Positions 8,778 through 18,134 are shown, counted from the stretch's first letter. The stretch: 64,000 nucleotides of DNA from Streptomyces syringium (GCF_017876625.1 NZ_JAGIOH010000001.1:5291501-5355500); one strand, 5' to 3'. Program-made: numbers and translations. The notes: a model not told the origin generated them from the letters alone.

Positions 8778-9989
8778 TCAAGCGCTGACCAGGGCGTACG
8801 TCTGAGTGGCGATCTCCAGCTCCTCGTCGGTGGGGACGACCGCCACCGCGACCCGGGCGTACTCGGGGGAGATCAGCCGCGCCTCGTCGCCCCGGACGGC
8901 GTTGAGATCGGCGTCCACGGCCAGACCCAGCTCCTCCAGACCGGCCACGGCGGCCTCCCGCACGGGGGCCGCGTTCTCGCCGACGCCCGCCGTGAAGGCC
9001 ACGGCGTCGACCTTGCCGAGGACCGCGTAGTAGGCGCCGATGTACTTCTTCAGCCGGTGCACGTAGATGTCGAAGGCGAGCGCCGCCCGCTCGTCGCCCG
9101 CGTCGATCCGCCGGCGGATCTCGCGCATGTCGTTGTCGCCGCACAGTCCGATCAGACCGCTCTTCTTGTTGAGGAGCGAGTCGATCTCGTCGATGGACAT
9201 GTCCGCGTTGCGCGCCAGGTGGGAGATCACCGCCGGGTCGATGTCACCGGAACGGGTGCCCATGACCAGGCCCTCCAGCGGGGTCAGACCCATGGAGGTG
9301 TCGACGCAGCGACCGCCCCGCACGGCGGAGGCGGAGGCGCCGTTGCCCAGATGCAGCACGATGACGTTGACCTCGGAGGGGTCCTTGCCGAGCAGCTTGG
9401 CGGTCTCGCGCGAGACGTACGCGTGCGAGGTGCCGTGGAAGCCGTAGCGGCGGATGCGGTGCGCGTCGGCCGTCTCCACGTCGATCGCGTAGCGCGCGGC
9501 GGCCTCGGGCATCGTGGTGTGGAAGGCGGTGTCGAAGACCGCGACCTGCGGGAGGTCGGGGCGCAGCGCCTGGGCCACCCGGATGCCGGTGATGTTCGCC
9601 GGGTTGTGCAGCGGCGCGACCGGGACCAGCCGCTCGATCTCCGCCGTCACCTCGTCGGTGATCACCGTCGGCTCGGTGAACTTCTTGCCGCCGTGCACCA
9701 CCCGGTGGCCAATCGCGGCCAGCTCCGGGGAGTCCAGCCCCAGCCCGTCCGCCGCCAGCTCCCCGGCGACGGCCTTCAGCGCGGCCTCGTGGTCGGCGAT
9801 CGGCTGCTCGCGCTCGCGCTTGGCACCGCCCGTCGCGAGCGGCGTGTGCGCCAGCCGGGAGGTCTCCTCACCGATGCGCTCGACCAGCCCGACGGCCAGC
9901 CGGGCGCCGTCGGCCATGTCGAGCAGCTGGTACTTCACCGACGAGGAACCGGAGTTGAGGACGAGGACTCGGGTGGCGTTGGCAGTCAT
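8778..9989 (-). CDS. ackA: Acetate kinase
   Basis: A 403-residue enzyme interconverting acetyl phosphate + ADP and acetate + ATP. Its length is normal for the ASKHA acetate kinase family. Family signatures are VLVLNSGSSSVKYQLL at the N-terminus, the substrate loop RRYGFHGTSHAYV, the phosphate-binding HLGNGASASAV, GVGENAAPVRE and GTRSGDIDPAVI. The ATG at 9989 gives MTANATRVLVLNSGS with GGAAAG upstream; an earlier in-frame start would only add unstructured residues. It follows pta with a 92-base gap containing a strong hairpin, so its expression may be partly uncoupled from pta. Confidence 0.97.
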   Translation of the reverse strand: MTANATRVLVLNSGSSSVKYQLLDMADGARLAVGLVERIGEETSRLAHTPLATGGAKREREQPIADHEAALKAVAGELAADGLGLDSPELAAIGHRVVHGGKKFTEPTVITDEVTAEIERLVPVAPLHNPANITGIRVAQALRPDLPQVAVFDTAFHTTMPEAAARYAIDVETADAHRIRRYGFHGTSHAYVSRETAKLLGKDPSEVNVIVLHLGNGASASAVRGGRCVDTSMGLTPLEGLVMGTRSGDIDPAVISHLARNADMSIDEIDSLLNKKSGLIGLCGDNDMREIRRRIDAGDERAALAFDIYVHRLKKYIGAYYAVLGKVDAVAFTAGVGENAAPVREAAVAGLEELGLAVDADLNAVRGDEARLISPEYARVAVAVVPTDEELEIATQTYALVSA

Positions 9990-10038
9990 GAAGGGCTTTC
10001 CGGGTTGGGGGGCGGTGCTGGGCGTCCGGGGGGACACG

Positions 10039-10072
10039 GGCCGTACGGGAACCGGGCGGTCCCCGTACGGCC
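10039..10072 (-). terminator. Hairpin between pta and ackA
   Basis: A perfect 11-bp stem GGCCGTACGGG / CCCGTACGGCC with a 12-base loop, starting 9 bases past the pta stop. There is no T-run, so it is more likely an RNA processing or attenuation element within the operon than a full stop. Confidence 0.55.
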
Positions 10073-10081
10073 GTACGGGCG

Positions 10082-12163
10082 TCAGGGGCGCTGCTCGCCC
10101 TGCGCCTGGATGGCGGTGATGGCGACCGTGTTGACGATGTCCTGCACGAGCGCGCCGCGCGAGAGGTCGTTGACGGGCTTGCGCAGGCCCTGGAGGACCG
10201 GGCCGACCGCGACCGCGCCGGCCGAGCGCTGGACGGCCTTGTAGGTGTTGTTACCCGTGTTCAGGTCCGGGAAGACCAGCACGGTGGCCTTGCCCGCGAC
10301 CTCCGAGCCCGGGAGCTTGGTCGCCGCGACGGACGCGTCCACGGCGGCGTCGTACTGGATCGGGCCCTCGACCAGGAGGTCCGGGCGGCGCTCACGGACG
10401 ATCTCGGTGGCCTTGCGGACCTTGTCGACGTCCGCGCCGGACCCGGAGGTGCCGGTGGAGTACGACAGCATCGCGATCCGGGGCTCCACGCCGAACTGGG
10501 CGGCGGTCGCGGCGGACTGGATGGCGATGTCCGCGAGCTGCTCCGCGTTCGGGTCCGGGTTGACCGCGCAGTCGCCGTAGACGAGGACCCGGTCGGCCAG
10601 GCACATGAAGAAGACCGAGGAGACGATCTGGGCGCCCGGCGCGGTCTTGATGATCTCGAAGGCGGGCCGGATGGTGGCGGCCGTGGAGTGCACCGCGCCC
10701 GAGACCATGCCGTCGGCCAGGCCCTCCTGGACCATCAGCGTGCCGAAGTAGGAGACATCGGCGACGACGTCGTGCGCCAGCTCCACCGTCATGCCCTTGT
10801 GGGCGCGGACCCGCGCGTAGAGCTCGGCGAAGCGCTCGCGCAGCGGGGACGTCTGCGGGTCGATGAGCTGCGCCTCGGAAAGGTCGATGCCCAGCTCGGC
10901 GGCGCGCTTGCGGATCGCTTCCTCCTCACCCAGGAGGGTGAGATCGCAGACGTCGCGGCGCAGCAGCACATCGGCGGCGCGCAGCACGCGCTCCTCGGTG
11001 CCCTCGGGCAGGACCACCCGGCGGCGGCCGGAGCGGGAGCGCTCGATCAGCTCGTGCTCGAACATCATCGGCGTGACCCGGCTGGAGCGGGCCACGGAGA
11101 TGCGGTTCGTCAGCTCGGCGGTGTCCACATGGCGCTCGAACAGGCCGAGGGCGGTCTCCGACTTGCGCGGCGACGCGGCGTTCAGCTTGCCCTCGATCGC
11201 GAAGAGCTCGGCCGCAGTGGGGAAGGAACCACCGGGCACGGAGATTACCGGCGTGCCCGGGGCCAGCCGGCCGGCCAGGGCCAGGATGCTCGGGCCGGGG
11301 CGCTCGTCGAGGGTGAGCAGCAGTCCGGCTATCGGCGGCGCGCCCGCGCTGTGCGCGGCCAGCGCGCCGATGATCAGGTCGGTGCGGTCCCCGGGGGTCA
11401 CGACCAGGCAGCCCTCGGTCAGGGCGGGCAGGAACGCGGGGAGCATCGCGCCGCCGAAGACGAAGTCGCGGGCGTCGCGGTTGAGCCCCGCGTCATCGCC
11501 GAGCAGCACCTCGGCGCCCAGCTTGCGGACGATCTGCGCCACGGTCGGCGCGGACAGCGAGCCGTCCTCGGGGAGCGCGTAGCAGGCCACCGGCAGGTGC
11601 GCGGCGAGCCCCTCGGCGACGGCCGCGCGGTCGGCGGGCGCGACGCGGTTGACGACGAGCGCCACGACGTCGCAGCCCAGCGCCTCGTAGGCGCGGTAGG
11701 CGTTGGCCGCCTCGGCCCGCACGGCCTCGGCGGCCTGGTCCTGGCCGCCCACGACGGTGATCACGGAGGCGCCGAACTCGTTCGCCAGCCGGGCGTTGAG
11801 AGCCAGCTCGTCCGGGACGTTGGTGGCGGCGAAGTCGGTGCCGAGCACCAGGACGTACTCGTACTCCCGGGCGACCGCGAGGAAGCGCTCGACGAGGGCC
11901 GAGACCAGCTCGTCCATGCCGCGCTCGGCCTGAAGGGCGGAGGCCTCGCCGTAGGTCAGGCCGTAGACGGACTCGGGCGCCTGCCCGAGGCGGTAGCGCG
12001 ACCGCAGGAGGTCGAAGAGACGGTCCGGGCCGTGGTCGTGAACGAGCGGGCGGAAGACGCCCACCCGGTCCACGTGGCGGGTCAGGAGCTCCATGACTCC
12101 CAGCTCGATGACCTGGCGGCCGTCGCCCCGGTCGGTCCCGGTCACGTACACGCTGCGCGTCAC
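10082..12163 (-). CDS. pta: Phosphate acetyltransferase, long multidomain form
   Basis: A 693-residue protein, the long type also found in E. coli. The N-terminal P-loop-like AAA_26 region (SVYVTGTDRGDGRQV; ELGVMELLTRHVDRVGVFRP) is followed by a central DRTGG domain with VVTPGDRTDLIIGALA. The C-terminal catalytic PTA_PTB domain includes RRVVLPEGTEERVLRAAD, MVSGAVHSTAATIRPA and MLSYSTGTSGSGADVDKV. It exchanges CoA for phosphate on acetyl-CoA, giving acetyl phosphate for ackA. The Walker A lysine is replaced (GTDRGDG), as in other Pta N-domains, suggesting a regulatory rather than ATPase role. The GTG at 12163 follows AAGGAG with good spacing. It is transcribed divergently from pfkA. Confidence 0.95.
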   Translation of the reverse strand: MTRSVYVTGTDRGDGRQVIELGVMELLTRHVDRVGVFRPLVHDHGPDRLFDLLRSRYRLGQAPESVYGLTYGEASALQAERGMDELVSALVERFLAVAREYEYVLVLGTDFAATNVPDELALNARLANEFGASVITVVGGQDQAAEAVRAEAANAYRAYEALGCDVVALVVNRVAPADRAAVAEGLAAHLPVACYALPEDGSLSAPTVAQIVRKLGAEVLLGDDAGLNRDARDFVFGGAMLPAFLPALTEGCLVVTPGDRTDLIIGALAAHSAGAPPIAGLLLTLDERPGPSILALAGRLAPGTPVISVPGGSFPTAAELFAIEGKLNAASPRKSETALGLFERHVDTAELTNRISVARSSRVTPMMFEHELIERSRSGRRRVVLPEGTEERVLRAADVLLRRDVCDLTLLGEEEAIRKRAAELGIDLSEAQLIDPQTSPLRERFAELYARVRAHKGMTVELAHDVVADVSYFGTLMVQEGLADGMVSGAVHSTAATIRPAFEIIKTAPGAQIVSSVFFMCLADRVLVYGDCAVNPDPNAEQLADIAIQSAATAAQFGVEPRIAMLSYSTGTSGSGADVDKVRKATEIVRERRPDLLVEGPIQYDAAVDASVAATKLPGSEVAGKATVLVFPDLNTGNNTYKAVQRSAGAVAVGPVLQGLRKPVNDLSRGALVQDIVNTVAITAIQAQGEQRP

Positions 12164-12246
12164 GCGTGCTCTCCTTGTTCCGTCGCTTGTTTTTCTTCGC
12201 CGAGTGCCACTGCTGAAAAAATAGCCGTTAGGGTGGCCTTGCCCTC

Positions 12247-12275
12247 TTGACAATACCTGCGCCCGTGGGTAGGGC
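12247..12275. promoter_or_regulatory. Candidate overlapping divergent promoters for pfkA and pta
   Basis: On the plus strand TTGACA (12247-12252) and TAGGGC (12270-12275) are 17 bases apart, upstream of pfkA. On the minus strand TTGTCA (12248-12253) overlaps the same site, with TAACGG 17 bases further towards pta. The two -35 boxes would be shared, so the genes could compete for polymerase. Based only on HrdB-type consensus. Confidence 0.4.
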
Positions 12276-12399
12276 GCTCGGCGGTGGACGTCGACGGGAT
12301 GTCGGAGGGGCGTCCTTAGGGGTGCGGCAGTACCGCCCGGCCCGTGAAACAATCGGTTCTGGCTCACATGTACCAGTAGCGAGCAGGAGAAACAGCACG

Positions 12400-13425
12400 A
12401 TGCGCATCGGAGTCCTCACCGCAGGCGGCGACTGCCCCGGCCTGAACGCTGTCATCCGCTCGGTGGTGCACCGGGCACTCGTCGGCCACAACGACGAGGT
12501 CATCGGCTTCGAGGACGGCTTCAAGGGCCTCCTCGACGGCCGGTTCCGCAAGCTCGACCTCGACGCCGTCAGCGGCATCCTGGCCCGCGGCGGCACCATC
12601 CTCGGCTCCGCGCGCCTGGAGCGCGCCCGGCTGCGCGAGGCGTGCGAGAGCGCCCAGGACTTCTCCCGTGAATACGGCATCGACGTCCTCATTCCCATCG
12701 GCGGCGAGGGCACACTGACCGCCGCCCGAATGCTCTCGGACGCGGGCATGCCCGTCGTCGGTGTCCCGAAGACCATCGACAACGACATCTCCGCCACCGA
12801 CCGCACCTTCGGCTTCGACACCGCCGTCGGCGTGGCCACCGAGGCCATCGACCGCCTGAAGACCACCGCCGAGTCGCACCAGCGCGTCATGGTCGTCGAG
12901 GTCATGGGCCGCCACGCGGGCTGGATCGCCCTGGAGTCCGGCATGGCCGGCGGCGCCCACGGCATCTGCCTCCCGGAGCGCCCCTTCGACGTCGCCGACC
13001 TGGTCACGATGGTCGAGGAGCGCTTCTCCCGCGGCAAGAAGTTCGCCGTCATCTGCGTCGCCGAGGGCGCGCACCCCGCCGAGGGGTCGATGGACTACGC
13101 CAAGGGCGCCATAGACCAGTTCGGCCACGAGCGCTTCGCCGGCATCGGCACGAAGCTCGCCGTCGAGCTCGAGAAGCGGCTCGGCAAGGAGGCCCGCCCG
13201 GTCATCCTCGGCCACGTCCAGCGCGGCGGCACGCCGACCGCCTACGACCGTGTCCTCGCCACCCGCTTCGGCTGGCACGCCGTCGAGGCCGCCCACCGCG
13301 GCGACTTCGGCAAGATGACCGCGCTGCGCGGCACGGACATCACGATGGTGCCGCTCAAGGAGGCCGTCACCGAGCTGAAGCGGGTGCCGGAGAACCGGAT
13401 GGACGAGGCGGAGTCGGTCTTCTAG
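12400..13425 (+). CDS. pfkA: ATP-dependent 6-phosphofructokinase
   Basis: A 341-residue enzyme committing fructose 6-phosphate to glycolysis. It has GGDCPGLNAVIR (ATP site), GGEGT at 101-105, PKTIDND at 123-129, TFGFDTAVG and the substrate loop MGRHAGW. Gly104 with Lys124 is the mixed pattern of actinobacterial group III enzymes: glycine rather than aspartate at 104 indicates ATP, not pyrophosphate, as donor. The ATG at 12400 follows AGCAGGAGA. It is divergent from pta, so upper glycolysis and acetyl-CoA overflow share a control region. Streptomyces has several pfkA copies; by neighbourhood this is the SCO5426-type enzyme. Confidence 0.95.
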   Translation: MRIGVLTAGGDCPGLNAVIRSVVHRALVGHNDEVIGFEDGFKGLLDGRFRKLDLDAVSGILARGGTILGSARLERARLREACESAQDFSREYGIDVLIPIGGEGTLTAARMLSDAGMPVVGVPKTIDNDISATDRTFGFDTAVGVATEAIDRLKTTAESHQRVMVVEVMGRHAGWIALESGMAGGAHGICLPERPFDVADLVTMVEERFSRGKKFAVICVAEGAHPAEGSMDYAKGAIDQFGHERFAGIGTKLAVELEKRLGKEARPVILGHVQRGGTPTAYDRVLATRFGWHAVEAAHRGDFGKMTALRGTDITMVPLKEAVTELKRVPENRMDEAESVF

Positions 13426-13446
13426 GCCGGACTCGCAACGCACACA

Positions 13447-13512
13447 CCGGACGGGCTGGAGAAATCCAGCCCGTCCGGCGTTTGAGGACCGGGGTCCGGG
13501 GCGGAGCCCCGG
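13447..13512. repeat. Double hairpin repeat (family copy 3) between convergent genes
   Basis: Stem 1 is CCGGACGGGCTGGA / TCCAGCCCGTCCGG with a GAAA loop (13447-13478). Stem 2 is CCGGGGC-GGA-GCCCCGG (13496-13512). The right part is nearly the exact reverse complement of the copy at 1986-2032. It separates convergent pfkA and the ABC permease gene and abuts the permease stop codon. Confidence 0.85.
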
Positions 13513-16056
13513 TTACTGCGCCCCGATCGACTCCAGCATGTTCAGCTTCGCCGCCCTGCGGGCCGGCCAGACCGCGGCCAGGACGCCGACGACGAGCGCG
13601 ATCAGCAGGAACAGACCGATCCGGGCCCACGGCACGACCATCTCGTACTGCGGGAACGAGGACCGCAGCAGATGGCCGCCGGACCAGGCCAGGAAGATGC
13701 CCACGCCGACGCCGAGCACCGCGCCGAACATCGAGATCATCACGGACTCCAGCCGCACCATCTGCTTGATCCCGGTGCGGGCCAGACCGATCGCGCGCAG
13801 CATCCCGATCTCGCGGGTCCGCTCGAACACCGACATCGCGAGGGTGTTGACGACACCGATGACCGCGATGACGACGGCCATGCCCAGCAGCCCGTACATC
13901 AGGTAGAGGACGTCGTCGATGCTGCCCGCCTCGGAGCGGCGCAGATCGTCCTGGCTCTGGACCTTGATGATCGGGTTGCCGCCCAGCGTCTCCTTGATCT
14001 TGCCGGGCAGGCTGTCCGCCTGGCCGGGGGCGGCCTTGATCAGCACGTCGTCGTCGCGGACCTTCTCCAGGTGCGGGTCCACGAGGGCCGGGGCGGCGAG
14101 GACATCGGTGAGGACGTCGTTCTCGGCGTAGACCGCGACGACGCGCGGGGTGGCCTTCTTGCCGTCGTAGAACTCCATGGGCAGCGCGGAGCCGACCGTG
14201 AGGCCCTTCCTCTTCGCGTAGTCCTCGGCCACCGCGACGGCGGTCGTGCCGCGCACCCCGGTGAGCGAGCCACCGGTGATCTTCAGATCGGTGACCTGAG
14301 AGAGCTTGGAGAGGTCCGTCGCGCGGACCCCCGCCGGGTCGCCCTTCGACTGGAAACCGACCATCCGCAGGGGCACCGAGGCGGCGACGCCGGGCTGGTC
14401 GGCGAGCTTCTTGGCGACGTCGGGGGAGAGGCCGAGGTAGCTGTTCGACGAGACCTTGTAGTCGGCCGTCAGGTCCTGGGGACCCATCTTGTCCATGCCC
14501 TGGTTCGCGGAGACCGCGGCCACCGTCAGACCCGTGATCAGGGTCAGGCCGATCATCAGCGCGGAGGCGGTGGCGGCCGTGCGGCGCGGGTTGCGCAGCG
14601 CGTTCTGGGTGGCGAGCTTGCCGCTGACGCCGAAGAGGCGGACGGCGAGACGGCCGAAGAGCGTCACGAACGGGCGGGAGAGCAGCGGGGCCAGCACGAT
14701 GACGCCCGCGAGCGTCAGGGCCGAGCCCGCCATGGCGGCCGTCAGACCACCGCTGTCGCGCAGCGTGGTCACGTACAGCATGACGGCCACGCCCAGCGCG
14801 GTCAGGGCCGCGCCGATGGAGTTGCGGACGACGAGGCCGCGGGTGGTCGGCGCCTGGTCCACGGCCGACAGCGCCTCGACGGGGGCGATCTTCGCGGCCT
14901 TGCGGGAGGGCAGCCAGGCGGCCAGCACGGTCACGACGACGCCGACGGCGAGGGCGGACAGCGCGGCGGTCGGCTCGATGACCAGCGGGCCTTCGGGCAG
15001 CGCGGCGCCGGACGAGTTCAGCACCGACCACAGGCCCGTGGCGATGCCGAGGCCCAGCACGAAGCCGACGGCGGAGGCGACGAGTCCCAGCAGGCCCGCC
15101 TCGATCATCACCGAGCGCACGACCTGGCGGCGGGAGGCACCGACCGCGCGCAGCAGGGCGATCTCACGGCTGCGCTGGGCGATGAGCATGGTGAAGGTGT
15201 TGGCGATGATGAAGATGCCGACGAAGAGGGAGATGCCCGCGAAGACCAGAAAGGTGTTCCGGATCGAGCTGGTCTGCTCGTCGATGAGCTTGGACTCGTC
15301 GGCCGCCAGCTGCTTGCCGCTCTGCGCCTTGAAGCCCTCCTTCGGCAGGATGGCCCCGACCTTGCGGGTCAGCTCGTTCTGGTCGGTGCCCGGGGTGGCG
15401 GAGACGACGAGCTCGCCGTACTCGCCCGGCTTGCCGAAGAGCTTCTGCGCCGTCGGGGTGTCGAACAGCGCGAGGCTGCCGCCCGCGCTCACGCGCGGGT
15501 CGTCGGTCTCCACGATGCCGACGAGCTTCTTCTTCATCACCGGGCCGTCGACGGCCAGCCGGACGGTGTCGCCGATCTTGGCGCCCGTCTTGCCGGCGGT
15601 CTTCACGTCCAGGGCCAGCTCGCCCGCTGCGGCCGGGCCCCGGCCCTTGAGCAGCGGGTAACGGCTGTCCTTGCCGTCCTTGCCCGGGACGTAGTTGGCG
15701 GCGCTGCTGCCCCACTCGCTGCCCGCGGGGTCGTTGTTCTTGTCGGCGACCGTGGCGACGCCGACGACCGAGGGGCGTACGGACGTCACGCCGGGCAGCG
15801 CGCGGACGGTGGCGACCATCTTGTCGTCGAGGACTTGGCGGTTCCCGCGCGCATCGGTCTTGGTAGGGCCGAACCCCGTCACGGAGACGGCGACGTCGTC
15901 CAGGCTCTTGGACGTCTTGTCGCGGTAGGCGCTGCCGACGGAGTCGCTGAAGACGAGCGTGCCGGAGACGAAGGCGGTGCCGAGGAGGACCGCGAGGGCG
16001 GTCATCATCAGCCGGGCTTTGTGCGCGAGGAGATTGCGCAGGGCGGTACGGAACAT
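13513..16056 (-). CDS. ABC transporter permease, FtsX/MacB type with two FtsX domains
   Basis: An 847-residue membrane protein. It opens with MFRTALRNLLAHKARLMMT and TM1, followed by a long extracellular MacB periplasmic-core-like domain. The first FtsX block has three helices (FVGIFIIANTFTMLIAQRSR; EIALLRAVGASRRQV), and a central pair of helices precedes a second extracellular domain. The second FtsX block (VVIAVIGVVNTLAMSVFERT; REIGMLRAIGLART) ends the protein, giving about ten helices. This duplicated form is common in actinobacterial export or mechanotransmission systems. The ATG at 16056 fits the conserved start. Its ATPase is the next gene upstream (226-base gap). The substrate is unknown. 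Confidence 0.9.
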   Translation of the reverse strand: MFRTALRNLLAHKARLMMTALAVLLGTAFVSGTLVFSDSVGSAYRDKTSKSLDDVAVSVTGFGPTKTDARGNRQVLDDKMVATVRALPGVTSVRPSVVGVATVADKNNDPAGSEWGSSAANYVPGKDGKDSRYPLLKGRGPAAAGELALDVKTAGKTGAKIGDTVRLAVDGPVMKKKLVGIVETDDPRVSAGGSLALFDTPTAQKLFGKPGEYGELVVSATPGTDQNELTRKVGAILPKEGFKAQSGKQLAADESKLIDEQTSSIRNTFLVFAGISLFVGIFIIANTFTMLIAQRSREIALLRAVGASRRQVVRSVMIEAGLLGLVASAVGFVLGLGIATGLWSVLNSSGAALPEGPLVIEPTAALSALAVGVVVTVLAAWLPSRKAAKIAPVEALSAVDQAPTTRGLVVRNSIGAALTALGVAVMLYVTTLRDSGGLTAAMAGSALTLAGVIVLAPLLSRPFVTLFGRLAVRLFGVSGKLATQNALRNPRRTAATASALMIGLTLITGLTVAAVSANQGMDKMGPQDLTADYKVSSNSYLGLSPDVAKKLADQPGVAASVPLRMVGFQSKGDPAGVRATDLSKLSQVTDLKITGGSLTGVRGTTAVAVAEDYAKRKGLTVGSALPMEFYDGKKATPRVVAVYAENDVLTDVLAAPALVDPHLEKVRDDDVLIKAAPGQADSLPGKIKETLGGNPIIKVQSQDDLRRSEAGSIDDVLYLMYGLLGMAVVIAVIGVVNTLAMSVFERTREIGMLRAIGLARTGIKQMVRLESVMISMFGAVLGVGVGIFLAWSGGHLLRSSFPQYEMVVPWARIGLFLLIALVVGVLAAVWPARRAAKLNMLESIGAQ

Positions 16057-16237
16057 GATGGCGGGTCCTGGGTGGGATTCCCACGCCCTGGTGAGGGACG
16101 GGGGGAAGTCGGGTGGCGGTGGCGAGGGGCCGTGCGGCGTCGTGCGTCGCTGTGAGCGGGCGTGCGGCGGCTGCGGGCGTGCGCGGGTGGTCAGCGCCTA
16201 CGTCCGCGCGGGGCGAGGGAACGCGGGCCGTCCGCTG

Positions 16238-16296
16238 CTCGGCTCGTAAGGCCTCGGCTCTAAGGCCTCGGCTCGTACGGGCTCAGCTCGTACGGC
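16238..16296. repeat. Four tandem 14-15 bp repeats across the ABC ATPase stop codon
   Basis: Units CTCGGCTCGTAAGGC, CTCGGCTCTAAGGC, CTCGGCTCGTACGGG and CTCAGCTCGTACGGC run head to tail. The last unit contains the stop codon of the ATPase gene (16283-16285); the rest lie in the gap before the permease gene. Slippage here could alter the 3' end and intergenic length. Confidence 0.75.
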
Positions 16297-17074
16297 CCTT
16301 CGCGTCGAAGCGCTTCATGCGGTCCAGCACCGCGTCGGCGGTGGGTTCGCGCAGTTCGTCGACGATGCGCCCGTCGGCCAGGAAGATCACACGGTCGGCG
16401 TAGGACGCGGCGACGGGGTCGTGGGTGACCATGACGACCGTCTGCTCCAGGGCCCGTACCGACTCGTGCAGGAAGCCCAGCAGCTCGGCGCCGGAGCGGG
16501 AGTCGAGGTTTCCGGTCGGCTCGTCCGCGAAGATGATCTCGGGGCGGCCGGCCAGGGCGCGGGCCACGGCGACGCGCTGCTGCTGGCCGCCGGAGAGCTG
16601 GCTGGGGCGGTGCGCGAGCCGGCCGGACAGGCCGAGCGTCGTCACGATCTGCTCGAGCCAGCCACGGTCCGCCTTACGGCCCGCGATGTCCATCGGCAGC
16701 GTGATGTTCTCCAGCGCGGTCAGCGTCGGCAGCAGGTTGAACGCCTGGAAGATGAAGCCGACCTTGTCGCGGCGGAGCCGGGTCAGCTGCCGGTCACCGA
16801 GGGAGGCCAGCTCGACGTCACCGATCCGGGTGGAACCGGAGGAGACGGAGTCCAGGCCCGCCATGCAGTGCATGAGCGTCGACTTGCCGGACCCGGACGG
16901 GCCCATGATCGCCGTGAACTCGGCGCGGCGGAACTCGACGGAGACCGAGTCCAGGGCTGCCACCCGGGTCTCGCCCTGCCCGTAGACCTTGCTCAGGTCG
17001 GTGGCGCGGGCGGCGATGGAGCCGTGGGGCGCGTGGGGGGCGGACGAAACGGGGAAAGGCGTCGCATGGGACAC
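16283..17074 (-). CDS. ABC transporter ATP-binding protein (MacB/LolD family)
   Basis: A 263-residue ATPase partner of the downstream FtsX-type permease. Walker A is GPSGSGKST (about 59-67), the Q-loop is FQAFNLLPTLTALEN, the signature is LSGGQQQRVAVARAL, Walker B is IIFADEPTGNLDS and the switch is VTHD. FQAFNLLP and DEPTGNLD are typical of the MacB/LolD/FtsE group. The start is taken as GTG 17074 because GGAGGA lies at ideal spacing. Energising conformational change in the permease, rather than classical import, is expected for this family. Confidence 0.93.
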   Translation of the reverse strand: MSHATPFPVSSAPHAPHGSIAARATDLSKVYGQGETRVAALDSVSVEFRRAEFTAIMGPSGSGKSTLMHCMAGLDSVSSGSTRIGDVELASLGDRQLTRLRRDKVGFIFQAFNLLPTLTALENITLPMDIAGRKADRGWLEQIVTTLGLSGRLAHRPSQLSGGQQQRVAVARALAGRPEIIFADEPTGNLDSRSGAELLGFLHESVRALEQTVVMVTHDPVAASYADRVIFLADGRIVDELREPTADAVLDRMKRFDAKGRTS

Positions 17075-17342
17075 GGGGGCTCCTCCGGAGGGGCGGGATG
17101 CGTCGAGAAGGCCGACGAGGTCGGTGCCTGCGAAGGCGCGACCGACCGGCCGACAAGGTCGAGACGTCGAGACCGGGGGGAATCAACGCTTCCAATTCTC
17201 GGAGCCACAAACCGCCGCCGCCTCAGCCGTACGGCTTGAACCCGGCGTCGGACTTTAGGTCCGTGGGGGCGGTCGGCCGTAGTCCTTCAGACGGACGCCG
17301 TCATCCTCAAGGACCGAGGAGCCGGGTGCGGTGCCGGTGCGG

Positions 17343-18134
17343 TCAGCCGGCGGTGAAGCCGCCCTCGCAGGGCAGCACCGTGCCCGTCGTCCAGCGGGAC
17401 TCGTCGGAGAGGAGGAAGAGCGCGGTCCGTGCCATGTCGTCCGGGTCGGCGACGTAATTCATGGGGAAGCGGTCGGCCAGCGCGGCCCGCGCCTCGTCGG
17501 TCGGCATCCAGCGGTCGAACATCTCCGAGCGGGTCGGCCCGGGCGCGATGGCGTTGACCCGGATGTCGTCCCGGGCGTAGTCCAGCGCGGCGCACTTCAC
17601 GAGGCCGGTGAGGGCGTGCTTGCTGGTGGCGTAGTCGGTGTTCAGCGGGCTCCCCACCAGCCCGGCCACCGACGAGGAGATCACGACGGACCCGCCGCCG
17701 CTGTCGAGCATGGCCGGAATCTGGTGCTTCATGGAGAGGAAGACGCCGCGCACGTTCGTGGCCATGACCGTGTCGAAGTGATCCGTGTCCAGCTCGTGCA
17801 ACCGCGCCCGCGCGCCGCCCGCCCCCGCGTTGTTGAACGCTCCGTCGAGCCGACCGAAGGTGCGTACGGTCCTGTCCACGGCGTCGGCCACCGACCGTTC
17901 GTCCGTCACGTCGCACTCCAGGCCCAGCGCCTCGTGCCCCGCCGCGCGCAGCTCCGCGGCGAGCGCCTCGACCCGGTCGGCGCGGCGGGCGGCCGCGGCG
18001 ACGAGCGCGCCCTCGGCGGCGAACCGGCGTACGGCCGCGGCGCCGATGCCACTGGACGCGCCGGTCACGAATATGACGCGCCCGGTGAGCCGCCCGGCGG
18101 TGAACGCCAGGGGCTCGGGCTGCTGGTAGGTCAT
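17343..18134 (-). CDS. SDR family NAD(P)-dependent oxidoreductase
   Basis: A 263-residue classical short-chain dehydrogenase. It has the cofactor motif TGASSGIG near residue 24, NNAGAG, the catalytic Ser in VVISSSVAGL and the YATSK pair (TDYATSKHAL). PGPTRSEMF follows, and it ends TGTVLPCEGGFTAG. The Arg-rich loop AAARRADR after the second strand suggests NADP(H). The ATG at 18134 is preceded by GAAAGG. It lies 83 bases downstream of an AraC-type regulator on the same strand, so the two probably form an operon and the regulator may control it. Substrate unknown. Confidence 0.9.
   Translation of the reverse strand: MTYQQPEPLAFTAGRLTGRVIFVTGASSGIGAAAVRRFAAEGALVAAAARRADRVEALAAELRAAGHEALGLECDVTDERSVADAVDRTVRTFGRLDGAFNNAGAGGARARLHELDTDHFDTVMATNVRGVFLSMKHQIPAMLDSGGGSVVISSSVAGLVGSPLNTDYATSKHALTGLVKCAALDYARDDIRVNAIAPGPTRSEMFDRWMPTDEARAALADRFPMNYVADPDDMARTALFLLSDESRWTTGTVLPCEGGFTAG

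Noticed and set aside
8707..9144. N-terminal extension of pyruvate kinase into ackA
   Set aside because: The conserved enzyme begins MRRSKIVCTLGP at 8706; the extension overlaps ackA on the same strand in another frame and has shadow-like composition.
12400..13425. Pyrophosphate-dependent phosphofructokinase
   Set aside because: Residue 104 is Gly (GGEGT), not Asp, so despite Lys124 the ATP-dependent type is better supported.
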